This document shows positions 33,705-44,587 of a stretch of 64,000 nt of DNA, piece by piece. Positions within the stretch are counted from its first letter, which is position 1. Each line of letters opens with the position of its first letter. This DNA is from Hyperoplus lanceolatus (taxonomy: Eukaryota > Chordata > Actinopteri > Uranoscopiformes > Ammodytidae): NCBI GenBank assembly GCA_026929865.2, contig CM049414.1:3353001-3417000 (forward strand). The letters are read 5' to 3'. Made by a program: the position numbers and the translations under genes. The notes under the pieces were generated by a model, which was not told where the DNA came from, ran no database searches, and saw only the letters and a program-made list of their open reading frames with translations.

Positions 33705-36149
33705 TCTCCCTGCTTGATTGTATTATCTGAAATATACACAAGATACACTACTTACTATAGTGTTGTTATGTCATTGTTCAGACTTTACAATCAAATTCTC
33801 TTTTTCTCACTCACCTCCACCTCACTTGCTCGTCCTGCCCTTTCATCATCATCTCCCTCTCCTTCTCCCTCTCTCTCTTTACTCTGAACATACCAGAGTG
33901 AACAAAGATATCTTATCAAAGTGATTTGTCCCGTCAAACTGGCATTTCTGAGTTAAACAGCAATGATTATTATATCACTCTAAATAAACTCATCTCTTGC
34001 ACTTCTGTATATTTCTAACATAAGCCTATTACACATTTTCCCACTGCTCTCAACTTACTTTTCTTATTTTCTGGGGCTGCCCAAAAAAGTGACGAATGTC
34101 ACTTCCACCTTTCCTCTTGCTCATGATGACACTAACTGTGAATGAAAGTTAACTGTTATTAAACTGCTTGAAATTATTTTATCATAATACAATTCAACAT
34201 TAACTGACACTTTCCTGAAACTCCATGTGGAATTGACAAATATACTTTAATACACACTTAGATAGAGGGTCGTTTATCTATTCATTTATTACAATTTTGG
34301 CTTTGCTTAAAAATATAGCCTAGTCTAATGCTTTTTACATTTACCCACACCAGTCAATTTCAATCTTATTTTATTTTAAAGTGAAAATTCCTAAATACTA
34401 GTAAATGATTTTGAACTACTGTTCTGCACCACAATTAGTTTTTGCTGTAACGCCTGGTGGTTAAAAACTGCATTGCATGTGTGATTTGTGTTTTTTGACC
34501 CTCCTGTGTTACCTTAGTTTAGTTTGATGCAAACAGGGCCCCAGGACACTGCCTTTTCCGAGCTGCGAGCATGGACTAGTGGCCAACCCATTAGTACTGC
34601 ATGCTGTGAATGGGAGCTTATTTTCCCATGAGCCTATAGGCAGATTTCCGCCGTCCACACCAATACAAGCGGCGAACAAGATTGTGTCTCCGCAAATTTT
34701 TTCTGGATATCAATCATAGGCTCAAACTTATCTTTAGACCATTTACTAATAAAACTGAAGTTTTTTCATTTCAAAACGCCACCTCAAGCGTTTTATTAGC
34801 CCAACGGCTTTTAACGGCTTTCAGTTGGTTTTCGAGGGAGGAGGAGGGAGTGGGCAGCCGTGGGCAGCTGAACAGAGTCGTAGTGAAACAAATGTTTCGG
34901 TTTTCGGCCCGGTCTCCGAAAACCACTATATTACTTTCCAAAAACGGAGTGTAATATAAATATCACATATAGCGAATCATCGGGGGGGCGGGGGGAGGTT
35001 AGTGACTTATAGAAACTGCCCGCTAAAGGCTAAATCCTTTAGCTTACAATGCTACAGAACGAGAATGATTCTACATCCGCTACATCCGCTACCAGTCCGC
35101 CCGGTTGCCGCCCCCTCTTCCATGATAGGTCCATGGTGCCGCTACGTCATACGAAAAGGCGTGCCTGGCTCACATGAGAGCAGTATGGCCGCTTCCTTGT
35201 TGCTTCTTTGCGCCAATGAGCAGCTTTCATACGCTTTCACAGGAATGAATGGGCGCCATGTTTCAATACGGTGTCCATTTCTTTATATGTCCATGGATGC
35301 AAACAGCAAGAGAGCACAGCAGGTCAATTAATTCTCATCTTTGTTGTCCTGAGAGAGTCTCAGTCCCCGAGTATTTATGTTTAAAGGATCTAAATCACTT
35401 TTGTGGCATAGCAAGTATGTTTGTTAATTTTCTTAATGTTTAATTGTAGCTTAAATTCGGCGATGCTAATCGCGGCAGCATTGTACATTGAGAATGCATT
35501 GTAAGTTAGCATTGAAGCTAGCGGGACCTACAAGCCCTATTCACAAACACACACACACACACACACCACCTTTCATCACCCTCACACTCAATGAATTCCT
35601 GCTTTGTCTTTGTTTTGTGTCTGTTTTCCTTTTTTTGTTGCATAAAATCTAGGCTAGCAGTAACATGTAGTAGACTAGCTTTTCATGTAACTAAACCACA
35701 CAACGGTGGTTGTCATGTCTCTCTGCTTTTTTGTCTTTTACTTAATCAGTTGCTAAAAAAGAGAGCATCAGTCCTAGCTTATCTTGCCTTACCTGGCTTG
35801 GTTTGTTATAGCATCAGATACAGTATGGTATTTCACCGCAAATTAGCATACAACTTTCACAGCTTTCCTCACTTAGAGATGGTTGCTATGCCAACGCAAT
35901 GTGGATATGCTGCCCTTTCCATGGCCAGGGGAGAAACTGGAGCAATTCATCTAAATTTTCTAAAACATACATGACTGCTTTGGAAAAACGTTTGCTTTAT
36001 AATCAGCGAATGTTATCGCGGGGCTATAATTTTTTTCACAAAAAAAAAATAATAATTAAAAAAAAAAAAAAAATCCGAAATTGATCCGGGGCTATTCCTA
36101 AAACATCCGGGGCTAAAGCCCCGGACGCCCATGGCTAACGACGCCACTG
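33705..36149. other. Non-coding right part of the hAT
   Basis: Between the transposase start and the right end lie 2.4 kb without recognisable coding exons. A CA run is at 35,548-35,567 and an A-rich run at 36,040-36,073. Some of this may be further nested insertion, but I could not define ends. Confidence 0.4.
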
Positions 36150-36189
36150 TGTAGGACGCTAGTATGGCAGTCCGGACACGGCCTATGTT

Positions 36190-36840
36190 TCATTTTCCTC
36201 TCAGTGAAAACAGTTTGCTTTGCTAGTTAGATGCTGTATTTGACAGAATAAGTGTCAAGATATTTTCTTAATAATGTTGCTTTTGTCATGTCTCTCACCT
36301 GTTTGACATCTATGATGTAGGTACATCACCTATTAAAAAAGGCAAAGCTAGACAATTTAAATATGATAAGCATTATTTATTTAAAAAAAAGTATTTTCTT
36401 GCCTGTCAGTCAGGTCCCCCAGAGGGCGGGCCCGTTGTAATTGAAACGGGGTGAAACATAGTTAAGGCCGCCAATGCCTCCATGCCAACTCCATGTTTGC
36501 CTGGCACTCTGCTGCCTCACAGGCAACATGTTGATTTTCGCCCCACGCTTTCGACTGAACAGTGAGAGGAGCTACTGACTCCATTAAATTACTTTTGGAC
36601 AGTATACACTCCATTTTCAGGATCTATACACACACTAACCAGGTGGGAGCCTGCTGTAATGTCCTTTTGCTTTGAGGCGGGATTTCTATATATGTGCCTT
36701 TAAAAAAAAAATTGTTCATGATCATGTTGCATATTGTGCTTTTTTTTAACAATGGTGTCACACGGACCCTTTGTCTCGTTCCAACTGGGGAAGTTGGCAC
36801 AGTTGTGGCTGTTTAAGGTGGGGATGGTGGTGGCTGAAGG
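36190..36840. other. No gene seen
   Basis: Mixed AT-rich sequence between the inverted-repeat element and the Gypsy remnant. No splice-bounded open segment or terminal repeat was recognised. Confidence 0.35.
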
Positions 36841-36849
36841 AATGGGGGT

Positions 36850-37391
36850 TTGAGTGGGGATGGTGGATATAAAGAGACGGGACCAACATGCAAGAGAGCT
36901 GCTTTTACAGCAGGGGGACTGTGTGTATGTCAAGAACTTTGCCAGTGGCCCACTGTGGCTGCCAGGAGTTATTCACCACCAGTCAAGTCTTTTGTTGGAT
37001 GGCAGGCAGGTTTGCAGGCACCGAGATCACGTGCGTGTCCGCACTGATGCAGAGGAGAAGGGGTCTCAGAGTGTTTCACAAGGACAGTGTGAGCAGCTCT
37101 CTGGACTGTGTTGTACCTCTGTGCATTGATGGACTGTTGCTTCCCCCTGGTGGACTGTCTGAGTAAACCTGCCCCTGTCTCTGCCAGTTCCTCCCAGTGC
37201 AGCACAGTCAGTTACCCAGTCTGTGGACTGATTCACTTAGAAGGTCAGAGAGGCAACACAAGCCTCCAGAGAGACTGAACTGTTCAACAAAACAAAACAT
37301 TGTTGTGCCATACAGGTTGTTGTTGCCTGATGTGAGAAAGAGAAATGTTGTGCTACCAGAAGTTGTTGATTGCCTGTTGTTAAAATTGTGA
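36850..37391 (+). pseudogene. Gypsy integrase C-terminal end, decayed
   Basis: Plus strand reads KRRDQHARELLLQQGDCVYV then KNFASGPLWLPGVIH and RHRDHVRVRT. This is the GP-W chromodomain-like tail of Ty3/Gypsy integrases (V-x-N-F-x-x-G-P-x-W). In another frame, SLRRSERQHKPPERLN at 37,210-37,290 is the typical pol terminus. Stops and frame changes interrupt it. The 3' LTR follows at 37,856. Confidence 0.65.
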
Positions 37392-37855
37392 AGGTGGAAT
37401 GCGAATTTAAATACATTATTATTTCTGTACTTTATAACGGGACATACATTGTAACAGTCAGTTTTATAACATGTGGCGCCCTTTGTTTGTTGTGGAATCT
37501 AATGTTGAACATGAAGAAGAACGCATGTGCTTCTCCGCTCCGAGTAACTATGCAGTCTACGAGTGAAGTCACCGTTTTATATTCTTTATTTTGTAAGGAG
37601 TTGGTGTAGGCAGGAATCTGGGACTATGTTCCTGAACGCATGTATGCTTAATAGATATAGTGCCGTAGAGACCTGGCTTGATATGGTCAATGTGTAATAA
37701 AAATACCGTGAGGAGAATCCCACAAGTTGCCTACCGAGTCTTCATGCTAACTGGAGCTATTGCTATCGGACCATATCCATAACCTTCACTATTCAACTGC
37801 AAAGTCAGTGTGTTTGGTTAACCTTATTATAAGTGTTAACTTAAAGGGGGAGAAG

Positions 37856-38058
37856 TGTTATAGACTAGTGTCCCACTAACTTATGTCCTGCACCGCAGAA
37901 CCTTTGTTGTCTATACCTTTGTACCCCGCCGTATTGTTCTAGTGATATCTCTGCACCGGAATGCCTTGTGTATACTATTGCTGTTAAGCCGTGAGTTCAG
38001 TAAAAGACACTAAACTGAGATACAAGTGTGCTTGTTTTATTGCCCTCGAGTTACCACA
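37856..38058 (+). mobile_element. Gypsy 3' LTR with polypurine tract
   Basis: The purine run AAAGGGGGAGAAG at 37,843-37,855 is directly followed by TGTTATAGACTAG; the segment ends TTACCACA at 38,058. A TG...CA unit of 203 bases right after a polypurine tract and downstream of an integrase end fits a 3' LTR. The 5' LTR is not in the window. Confidence 0.65.
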
Positions 38059-38265
38059 ATTTAGTTCTTGTTTTTCCTGTTTATAGTGCGACACCATCTT
38101 CAGGGAATGCTTTGGTCCTCTTTTCGTTGCCCCGTCTGTCATCAACTAAGAAAGTAATATTAAGTAAGTTAACGTTTAATACATGAACCTGCAAGTACTC
38201 ATTCTGAACAACATACTAAATAATATTTATCTTTCACCATTATCTCTGATTGGCCACACTTGTAG

Positions 38266-38535
38266 GATATACTGCCGCAACAACAAAAACAACCGTTGTC
38301 CCAACAACAACCATTGCCCCAACAACCGCTGCCACAACTGCTGCTCCTATGACTGCTGCACCCATAGACATTATAAAGGATAATCCTTTATAATGTCTAT
38401 GGCTGCAACTGTAACACTTATTACACAAAGAGTGTCTTTCAGATCTTTCCTAGCCACATTTACAAGTGACTTGCTGAATTCATCATCCACAGCTTTTCAA
38501 AATGGAGCCTCAATGATAGAAAGACAGGTATGTCT
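38266..38535 (+). pseudogene. Mucin-like Thr/Ala-rich exon plus SEA-like segment
   Basis: After an acceptor at 38,264-38,265 the frame reads GYTAATTKTTVVPTTTIAP, then TTAATTAAPMTAAP, an O-glycosylation-type stretch, and stops at the TAA inside a palindrome. In another frame the sequence resumes RVSFRSFLATFTSDLLNSSS and continues AFQNGASMIERQ up to a donor, AG|gtatgt, at 38,528. The FTSDLLNSSSxAF pattern resembles the start of a SEA domain. Thr/Pro stretch plus SEA suggests a membrane mucin, but no other exons are visible. Broken by the palindrome, or two exons of a fragment. Confidence 0.4.
38362..38402. repeat. 41-bp perfect palindrome, 20-bp arms
   Basis: Bases 38,362-38,381 (CCATAGACATTATAAAGGAT) are exactly the reverse complement of 38,383-38,402, with a single A between. 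It interrupts the Thr/Ala-rich frame, adding a stop. Confidence 0.95.
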
Positions 38536-38539
38536 CACC

Positions 38540-39455
38540 ATTAAAATAATATTAACTGTTATATTAAACCTACTGAATTATTTTAGTTCACAGTCAACTC
38601 TAAAGGTGCAATATGCAATGCAATGCAATAGGGGAGGGAGATTTGTTTACATTTGCGGAGCCTGCAGTTATTTTACAAAAAAATTCTCTACCTGTGATTC
38701 TCAATATCGAATAATTATATCATCATAAATCAAAACAAAATTATTATGTCAAACTAATTCACTATTTTTACTTCTACAAAGTGTATTCATGTAATCATGC
38801 ATAGCTGTATTCTGTGAGATTTCTCATAGTTTTTAGAATTTCTGTCTGAAACATTACTCTGATCAGAATACAAAATCTTTGAAGAATTTAAATAGTTAGG
38901 ATGTAAGTAGTGTTGGTAGCTTCAGTCAAACATTTTCATGAACATGGATTAAATTATTATTATTTATTTTTTTTACTTTTTGAGGATTAACTGTTAGTTT
39001 TTGTTGACAGGGGATGCACGCTTGTTTTGAGCAAACGCAGCTCTCAGAATTGTGGCCTGCGGAATAGGCTACTCATTGAAATGGCAGTGAAAACGTTGCC
39101 CCCTTTCATTCCACCTAGCCTATGTATGCCAGGCGGGCTGCTCAACCTTGCTGCAACTTAAACTAAATACACTGCGTGTAGCCTATCCTGCTCCACTTTC
39201 CTCCTAAATTTGACCGACAGGCAAGAAAAACAGGCCTTTCACATCTCATTAGGTGAGTGCATGCAGTGAAAGTTCAACGTTGTAGGCTATTAGAAGTTAT
39301 TTAGACTACCCTCATTTTCATTTGCAGTTGCTAGGGCCTTCCTAGCAACTGAAAATGAACGTTTCCTGCGTCATTTATGCATTACAATCTGAAAAGGACT
39401 AATCAAACTATCCATGAGTCCTGGGGACTCACTCCATTTTCCCCATGAAGAAAGA
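38540..39455. other. No gene seen
   Basis: AT-rich. A short inverted pair, CATTTGCAGTTGCTAGGGCC next to CCTAGCAACTGAAAATGA, lies at about 39,317-39,360. Otherwise no recognisable feature. Confidence 0.4.
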
Positions 39456-39457
39456 TA

Positions 39458-39685
39458 CAGTGCCTTGCAAAAGTATTCATACCCCTTGAACTTTTCCACA
39501 ATTTGTCACATTATAACCACACACATACATTTATTTGATTGGGATTTTATGTGATGGACCAGCACAGAGTGGTGCATAATTGTGAAGTGGAATAAAAAAA
39601 TGAAATATGATTTACAAAAAAAATTATAAATAAAAAAAAGTCTGGCATGCATAAGTATTCAGCCCCCCTGAGTCAATATGTTGTA
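39458..39685. mobile_element. Tc1 end fragment
   Basis: Starts CAGTGCCTTGCAAAAGTATT after a TA and continues through TTCATACCCCTTGAACTTTT and GTGGTGCATAATTGTGAAGT. This is the ITR and 3' untranslated part of the same broad Tc1 group as 18,436-23,714. It stops at GTTGTAGAACA where a hAT-like end begins; the other half is missing. Confidence 0.8.
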
Positions 39686-40980
39686 GAACAGGGGTCTCCA
39701 ACCTTTTTTCAACTGAGAGCTACTTTGAAAAAATTAAAGTGGCCAAGAGCTACTTGCATCAAATCACTTATATTTATTTACATAGCACACATCAAATGAA
39801 TTAAGCTTCTGTTTGTACACGTGTGAAATAGCAATACCCAATGCTTATCAAAGATAATTTCCCATCAAAGGTCCAAGAAAACATTACTACTTTACACTTC
39901 TTGTGGGCCACGTATACATCACTGAAAAAAATTCATATCAATGTCTATATTATACTTCTTATTGTGACGCATAACAGTATTTCCCCCAGGAAATGCCCTA
40001 GTCAAGGTGGTCACTGCCCAGGTGCCGTGGCGGGTATTTTGCTCAAAGATGCCAATACGCACTACAGAAATAAACAACTGTTTATTTGAATAAAACAGAC
40101 AACTGACCTTACAGTTGTGCAATTTTGTTTGCTATGTGCAGGTACAAATGTTGTGCAAACATGCAGACAGTACAAAACAATTAAATAAAACGTCTACTGT
40201 TTTGGTGCAATAATATGCTGACACACTAAATACAAATAATGGACCATACCCTTAACATGTGTATGCAGATCAAAGTGCAAATTCATCTTTTTAAAGTTCC
40301 TAATTGTGGACAATAGGCATGCTCACTGTGATGCGATAGCCTATAATTCAATAATGATTGTTATAAGCCTACTTGCTTGAATTCTTTTTAAATACAGAGG
40401 TTATTGGTCGTTTTGGAACATGTATTTCCCAGTTTAAAACATAAAAATAAAGCAGCATTGAAAATTTAGAAAATAAATCTTGTTGGCCTACACTAGCATG
40501 CTGTTTGAAAAATAACTGAATTGTTGAAATAATAAATACAATGTGTTTTCCCGTTAAAATGACTAAATACATTTCTCCAAAGGTCAAAGACAGTAACAGT
40601 GTGGCACTTCTGTAAACTTACTGAAAGGTGCCTGATCCATCACTCTCATGCATTCATCAGACTTTTCTCTGCGCTGTCTAAGCTGATAGATAGGTTGTGT
40701 TGCCATGGTGATGTTGAGTCTTAAACTGTTCTAGCTTTGCACAAACACACACACACAGAGCAGCTGATAGAAAAAAGGTGTTGAGACACGTGCACAATTA
40801 TTTACCTCAAATCGCGGCCTTTCGCGCAGTTATGACCATGGGAAGAGGTGAATTTACCATTGTCGTATTTTTAATTTTTATTTTTTTTTTTTACAACAGT
40901 CGGTCAAACTATCAGGCGAGCTACTATTGTAGAATCACCTATCGCTGCAATTGCTGTTCCAAGTCTATCTAAAGACTGAC
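39686..40980. mobile_element. hAT-like element, left end and body
   Basis: Begins AGGGGTCTCCAACCTTTTTT with GAGAGCTACTTTGAAAAA. Its interior (about 39,960-40,190) is similar, in reverse, to 44,770-45,005 (for example GCAAACATGCAGACAGTAC), and 40,365-40,850 shares CTTGCTTGAATTCTTTTTAAAT and CGGCCTTTCGCGC with the small hAT at 53,401-53,828. The right end is not found. No coding. Confidence 0.5.
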
Positions 40981-42240
40981 ATTTTGTTTTTCCTAAACCT
41001 TTGCAAAGTCCAACCCCCTGAGCAGGATCTTTTTCTGGGGTAAAAAAGGTTCTGGGAACTATAGTTTATAACCTAGTTCATGCGGTGGAAACACGCATAG
41101 TTCCTGCAAAGTTTCCTAATTCCGGGAACCAGTTCCTGCGGTGGAAATGCAGCTCAAGAGCAAATTAACTCTGCTTACTGTGAATGCGCGGAGTACTCAG
41201 GCCAAAGTACAGATGCTAATGAGCCGACAGGCGCACAGGCACGTGAAGTATCTTTGTGGGCTTCTTCCATAAAAGTGAAGTTTGTTTGATACAATGAATC
41301 CGCTGAGACAAGGTGGGTGGGTTGTAGAGGAGTCTTTACTGAAACAGCATTTTTCTCAAGCCTTGCACCATCTGGACATGGCCAACGTCCAGTTCCCAAT
41401 ACCCTAACAATAAATCTTAGTAAGCATTCGATTACGAAATATGCACCCCCAATAAGACCCCACCAGGAAAACCCCCCTCTGGTCTCCCTGTGTACTCCTT
41501 CTCAAAGTCCAATAATCAGGACTTTACCTCCTTCTCCTGAAGTCAATTTTACATTTCGTCAAGACCTGGTCCATTTGAAATTGGCTGAAAACAGTTCACA
41601 TTACCAGATCCTAATATCTACGTTAAAGCTGGGGTATATGATTTCTGATTGGTCAAAGTGAACATAAGCGGTACACTTTGACCAATCAGAGCGAGGCTCC
41701 AATTCTAAAAAAATAAAATAAGATTCTCTGTTCTTATTGGCTGTTGGGACTGTCCATTCACTTTGGCACCGACGTTGTTGGTGTAAAGCGTGTCAGGGAG
41801 GGACCATAGGGGAGGGACCAAAGAGAACAAGTGGAGCAGTTGAGGTATTTGGATTCGAATCTCTATCCCAACTGCTATTTTGGTACCCATCGTCAAATTA
41901 AAGCTGGGGTATATGATTTGGGGAGTACATTACTCAAACGTGTGGCGTCACTCATTCTATGTGCATGGCCTATTTCCATCTATATAATCCAGTTAAGGTT
42001 ATCCTGTCCCCTATAGCTGACCCCAACCCACACACACACAGATCTGACATGTTTAATGACCTCCTGCATGTAAATAGCATTAAACACTAATGAACATCCT
42101 AATGGGCACTCTCTTCTGTATACTAGGCTTAAATGTGTTCTGTGAAATGCACCTTACATGCGCATTGACGGCCATGTTAAGATTATAACAGCCGTTTGTA
42201 TACGGCCTAAGGAGCAGCCGCACAGCACACTTGGCAGCGA
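40981..42240. other. Gene-free; repeated motifs
   Basis: TTCCGGGAACCAGTTCCTGC and GCGGTGGAAACACGC at 41,080-41,150 recur in related form at 43,020-43,115, suggesting a dispersed repeat. TTAAAGCTGGGGTATATGAT occurs at 41,624 and 41,899, about 275 bases apart. A frame at 41,317-41,661 has no family features and I do not call it a gene. Confidence 0.4.
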
Positions 42241-42247
42241 TGCAACA

Positions 42248-42735
42248 CTTCAAGGTGAAGTAAGCGGTTTATTTATGTTAATATAAGTGATAAATCGCTC
42301 TTTATTCATGCAGTGATCACTTTCAAAATGTGCGCGTTTCATTAAGCCGATCGCTCAGTCAGCTGCTCTGCATGTAATCGGCAAATAAACTTATTGGAGG
42401 ATCCCGAAAGTGTTATCCAATCACAAAAGAGAACGCTACAAACCGAAACCCATCTCACTCATGGTCCCACTGCCGGTGCACCCGCAGAGCAACAGATGGG
42501 TGAATGTTTATGCGCCTACAATGGCGGAGCAGGTAAAAATCCTTCCCAATGTCTGTTTTGATGGTTTTTATCATGTTCTATCACACTTATGGATCCGAGA
42601 TGATGCTAGATAACTCGCTGCTTGTAGAGCGCAGTGCATTAATGTGGTGACGTAGGGACGAGCGAGGGGACTGCTAACTGCAGTAACTGACAGGAAGTTA
42701 GCTAAAAGAACCATTCCGCTTACTGAACCTTTAAG
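42248..42735. mobile_element. 490-bp MITE family, copy A
   Basis: Ends CTTCAAGGTGAAGTAAGCGG and CCGCTTACTGAACCTTTAAG are imperfect inverted repeats. Interior includes GAGAACGCTACAAACCG and CTGCTAACTGCAGTAACTGA. A second full copy is at 50,465-50,961 and a partial one at 51,851-52,018, both in katna1 introns. Confidence 0.8.
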
Positions 42736-43115
42736 CTCAGAAGTATCGCCTTTTATTTTTCTTCTTTTTTTTTTACTGTCAGGTGGCAGCTATTCTCCTC
42801 TAAAATATACAGAGAAATAGTCTGTCCACTGCCCGTGTTAACAGACCAGAGCAGCCACACAGTGCACTTCGCCAGCGCCAGTAATCTTCTCACCAGTCTC
42901 CTTTTTTTTACCAGACGATCGTATGTATCTGCTAAAATAGATAGGCTAGAGAAATGATCTGTTGATTCTGATTCACTGATTCTGTCAACATTTATTAAGT
43001 CTATAAATAAACTCCCCGGGACTTCATGCCCCGGTGGAAACACACAGCCATTGCGGCCCAGGAACTAATGGTCTGTGGTCGAGGAGTTCCTGGAACTGTA
43101 ATTCCTCGTTTCCAC

Positions 43116-43423
43116 CGAGCAGAGCGGGGCGGCTCGGTTCGCTTGTTTTGGTGTTTCCATTGCCAAAAGTTGGGTAGGATCCCAAAATAAGCGCTCTGAG
43201 CTGCTCCTCTTCCGTACTCCACCTTTGGGGTACCAGCCGTCTGAAAGGGTGCGGAAAAGGTGGAGCTACACACTGCCGCCCGTTGATTGGTCGAAAGAAT
43301 CATTCTAGCATTAAACCGCTGTGTGTTGTAACCTCGGCAAGAGTGAAGAGAGTCTTGTGTTTAGCAGCACTCTGTTTATTGTCTGGTGTTTTTCCTCTTC
43401 ATAAAATGAATCAATGGGCTACA
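43116..43423. other. No gene seen
   Basis: TTTCCACCGAGCAGAGCGGG at 43,110-43,130 looks like the edge of a dispersed repeat. No exon or paired terminus was recognised. Confidence 0.35.
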
Positions 43424-44520
43424 CCAGGGGTGGCCACTGTTTTTCAGCTTGTGAGCTACTTTTAAAATGACCAAGTCAAAGTGAGCTACCACCTACTATA
43501 AGGGGTCAAAAGTCACGGTTCGGTACGTACCTTGGTTTTTAAGTCACGGTTCTGTTCTGTATGCTACAGTTCTCAGTTAAGAGGAAAAATGTGTGCAGAA
43601 TTGAATTTTCACTGAGGGCCACATACAGAAAAATCTACGAAGGGCCAGGCCACTTTGCAAAAATAACACATTTATCAGGACATGTAGCTGCTCTGATGTT
43701 TAGTTTCATAGTGTCTTCGTAAATTGTAATCCTTCTTCACGGCAACACTTTACTTGCACATTAAACAGATACACCCCCCCTCTTGTTAAATGCCATTGAT
43801 ACACCCAGTGTTTTCTGCTTTTGCGTCCAATGTCCAGCTGGGTGAAAATAGTAGCCAGCCGAGATCCCGCCCCTCTAAGGGGGGTCCGGGGGTATGCCCC
43901 CCCGGGAGATTTTTTAAAGTTTTTAAAGTGAAATGCATGAATCTGGTGCACTTTGAGAGGAAAATTAAGAGGCTAAAGCTGAAGAATTTTATATGAAAAA
44001 AAATGGAGACACTGTGTCAGATGAATTAGAAGCTAATGGAGAAGGACACATGGATTTTCCATAATAATATTATTTAAAATAAAATATTATGCAGGGTCTT
44101 CTGGGATGGGCTTGTTGCTCATTTTCTTTTATGGGACATATTTCTCTGTAATATAATGAGTGCATTTAAATTATTTAAAAATTAAAAGGGCCATATTACA
44201 TCATATTTTTAAAATGTGCCACGGGCCAATCAATCAGTTTTGACACCCCTGCACTAGTGGGTTAACTAAGAAATGCAAAAAAGTTTAGTAGTTTAGACAC
44301 CCCTGCACTAGAATATGTGGTGGTCTGTTTGTCTGAACAGTCTTCCTCTCTCTGGCTGTATTTTACATAGTAGAATTTGTCACAGTGCAGAAGCCTCTCC
44401 ACTTCCTTGACTTGGATTAGCTTTGGTTAGCTCACTGTCAAATTAGAAAGTGGTGTCCTCTCTCCCTCCACCGAACGTCAGCGCATGCTCGCACGGCTCG
44501 TTCGCTCTTTCATAGTAAAA
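43424..44520. mobile_element. Composite of decayed hAT pieces
   Basis: Starts CAGGGGTGGCCACTGTTTTT with GTGAGCTACTTTTAAAATG. At 43,876-43,950 the module GGGGGGTCCGGGGGTATGCC plus AAATGCATGAATCTGGTGCA appears. GACACCCCTGCACTAG occurs twice (44,242 and 44,296), and 44,308-44,515 duplicates the block at 9568-9792. Ends do not pair cleanly, so several elements are fused here. Confidence 0.5.
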
Positions 44521-44587
44521 AAAATTAAATTAAATATATATATATAGCATGCTAATATTGATGATTGATTGTGTCAAGTGTCTAAGG

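Larger units (their letters stand above)
30544..36149 (-). mobile_element. Full-length hAT with perfect 8-bp TSD
   Basis: Ends CAGGGGCGTTGTTAG and CTAACGACGCCACTG. Both flanks read TGTAGGAC (30,536-30,543 and 36,150-36,157). It is 5606 bases long and carries a TTF-finger/DUF4371/hATC-type transposase on the minus strand (31,480-33,704). A LINE fragment sits at 30,925-31,260. The left subterminal region has GGGGGGTCCGGGGAGGTTGT and the ATGCATCAATCTGGTGCA motif. Confidence 0.9.
29790..36183. mobile_element. Inverted-repeat element interrupted by a hAT
   Basis: The left end GGCCGTGTCCGGACTGCCAT is answered by ATGGCAGTCCGGACACGGCC at 36,164-36,183. Removing the hAT at 30,544-36,149 with one TSD copy leaves about 780 bases. 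Flanks share TAT, compatible with a TA-type or 3-bp target. Repeated GAGTATG(T) motifs fill the interior. A non-autonomous DNA transposon, older than the hAT inside it. Confidence 0.75.

Noticed and set aside
37856..38058. A complete Gypsy provirus-like unit here
   Set aside because: Only the integrase end and one LTR are visible; the 5' LTR, gag and most of pol are missing.
41317..41661. A 114-codon frame as a gene
   Set aside because: No splice context or recognised domain, and it overlaps dispersed repeats.
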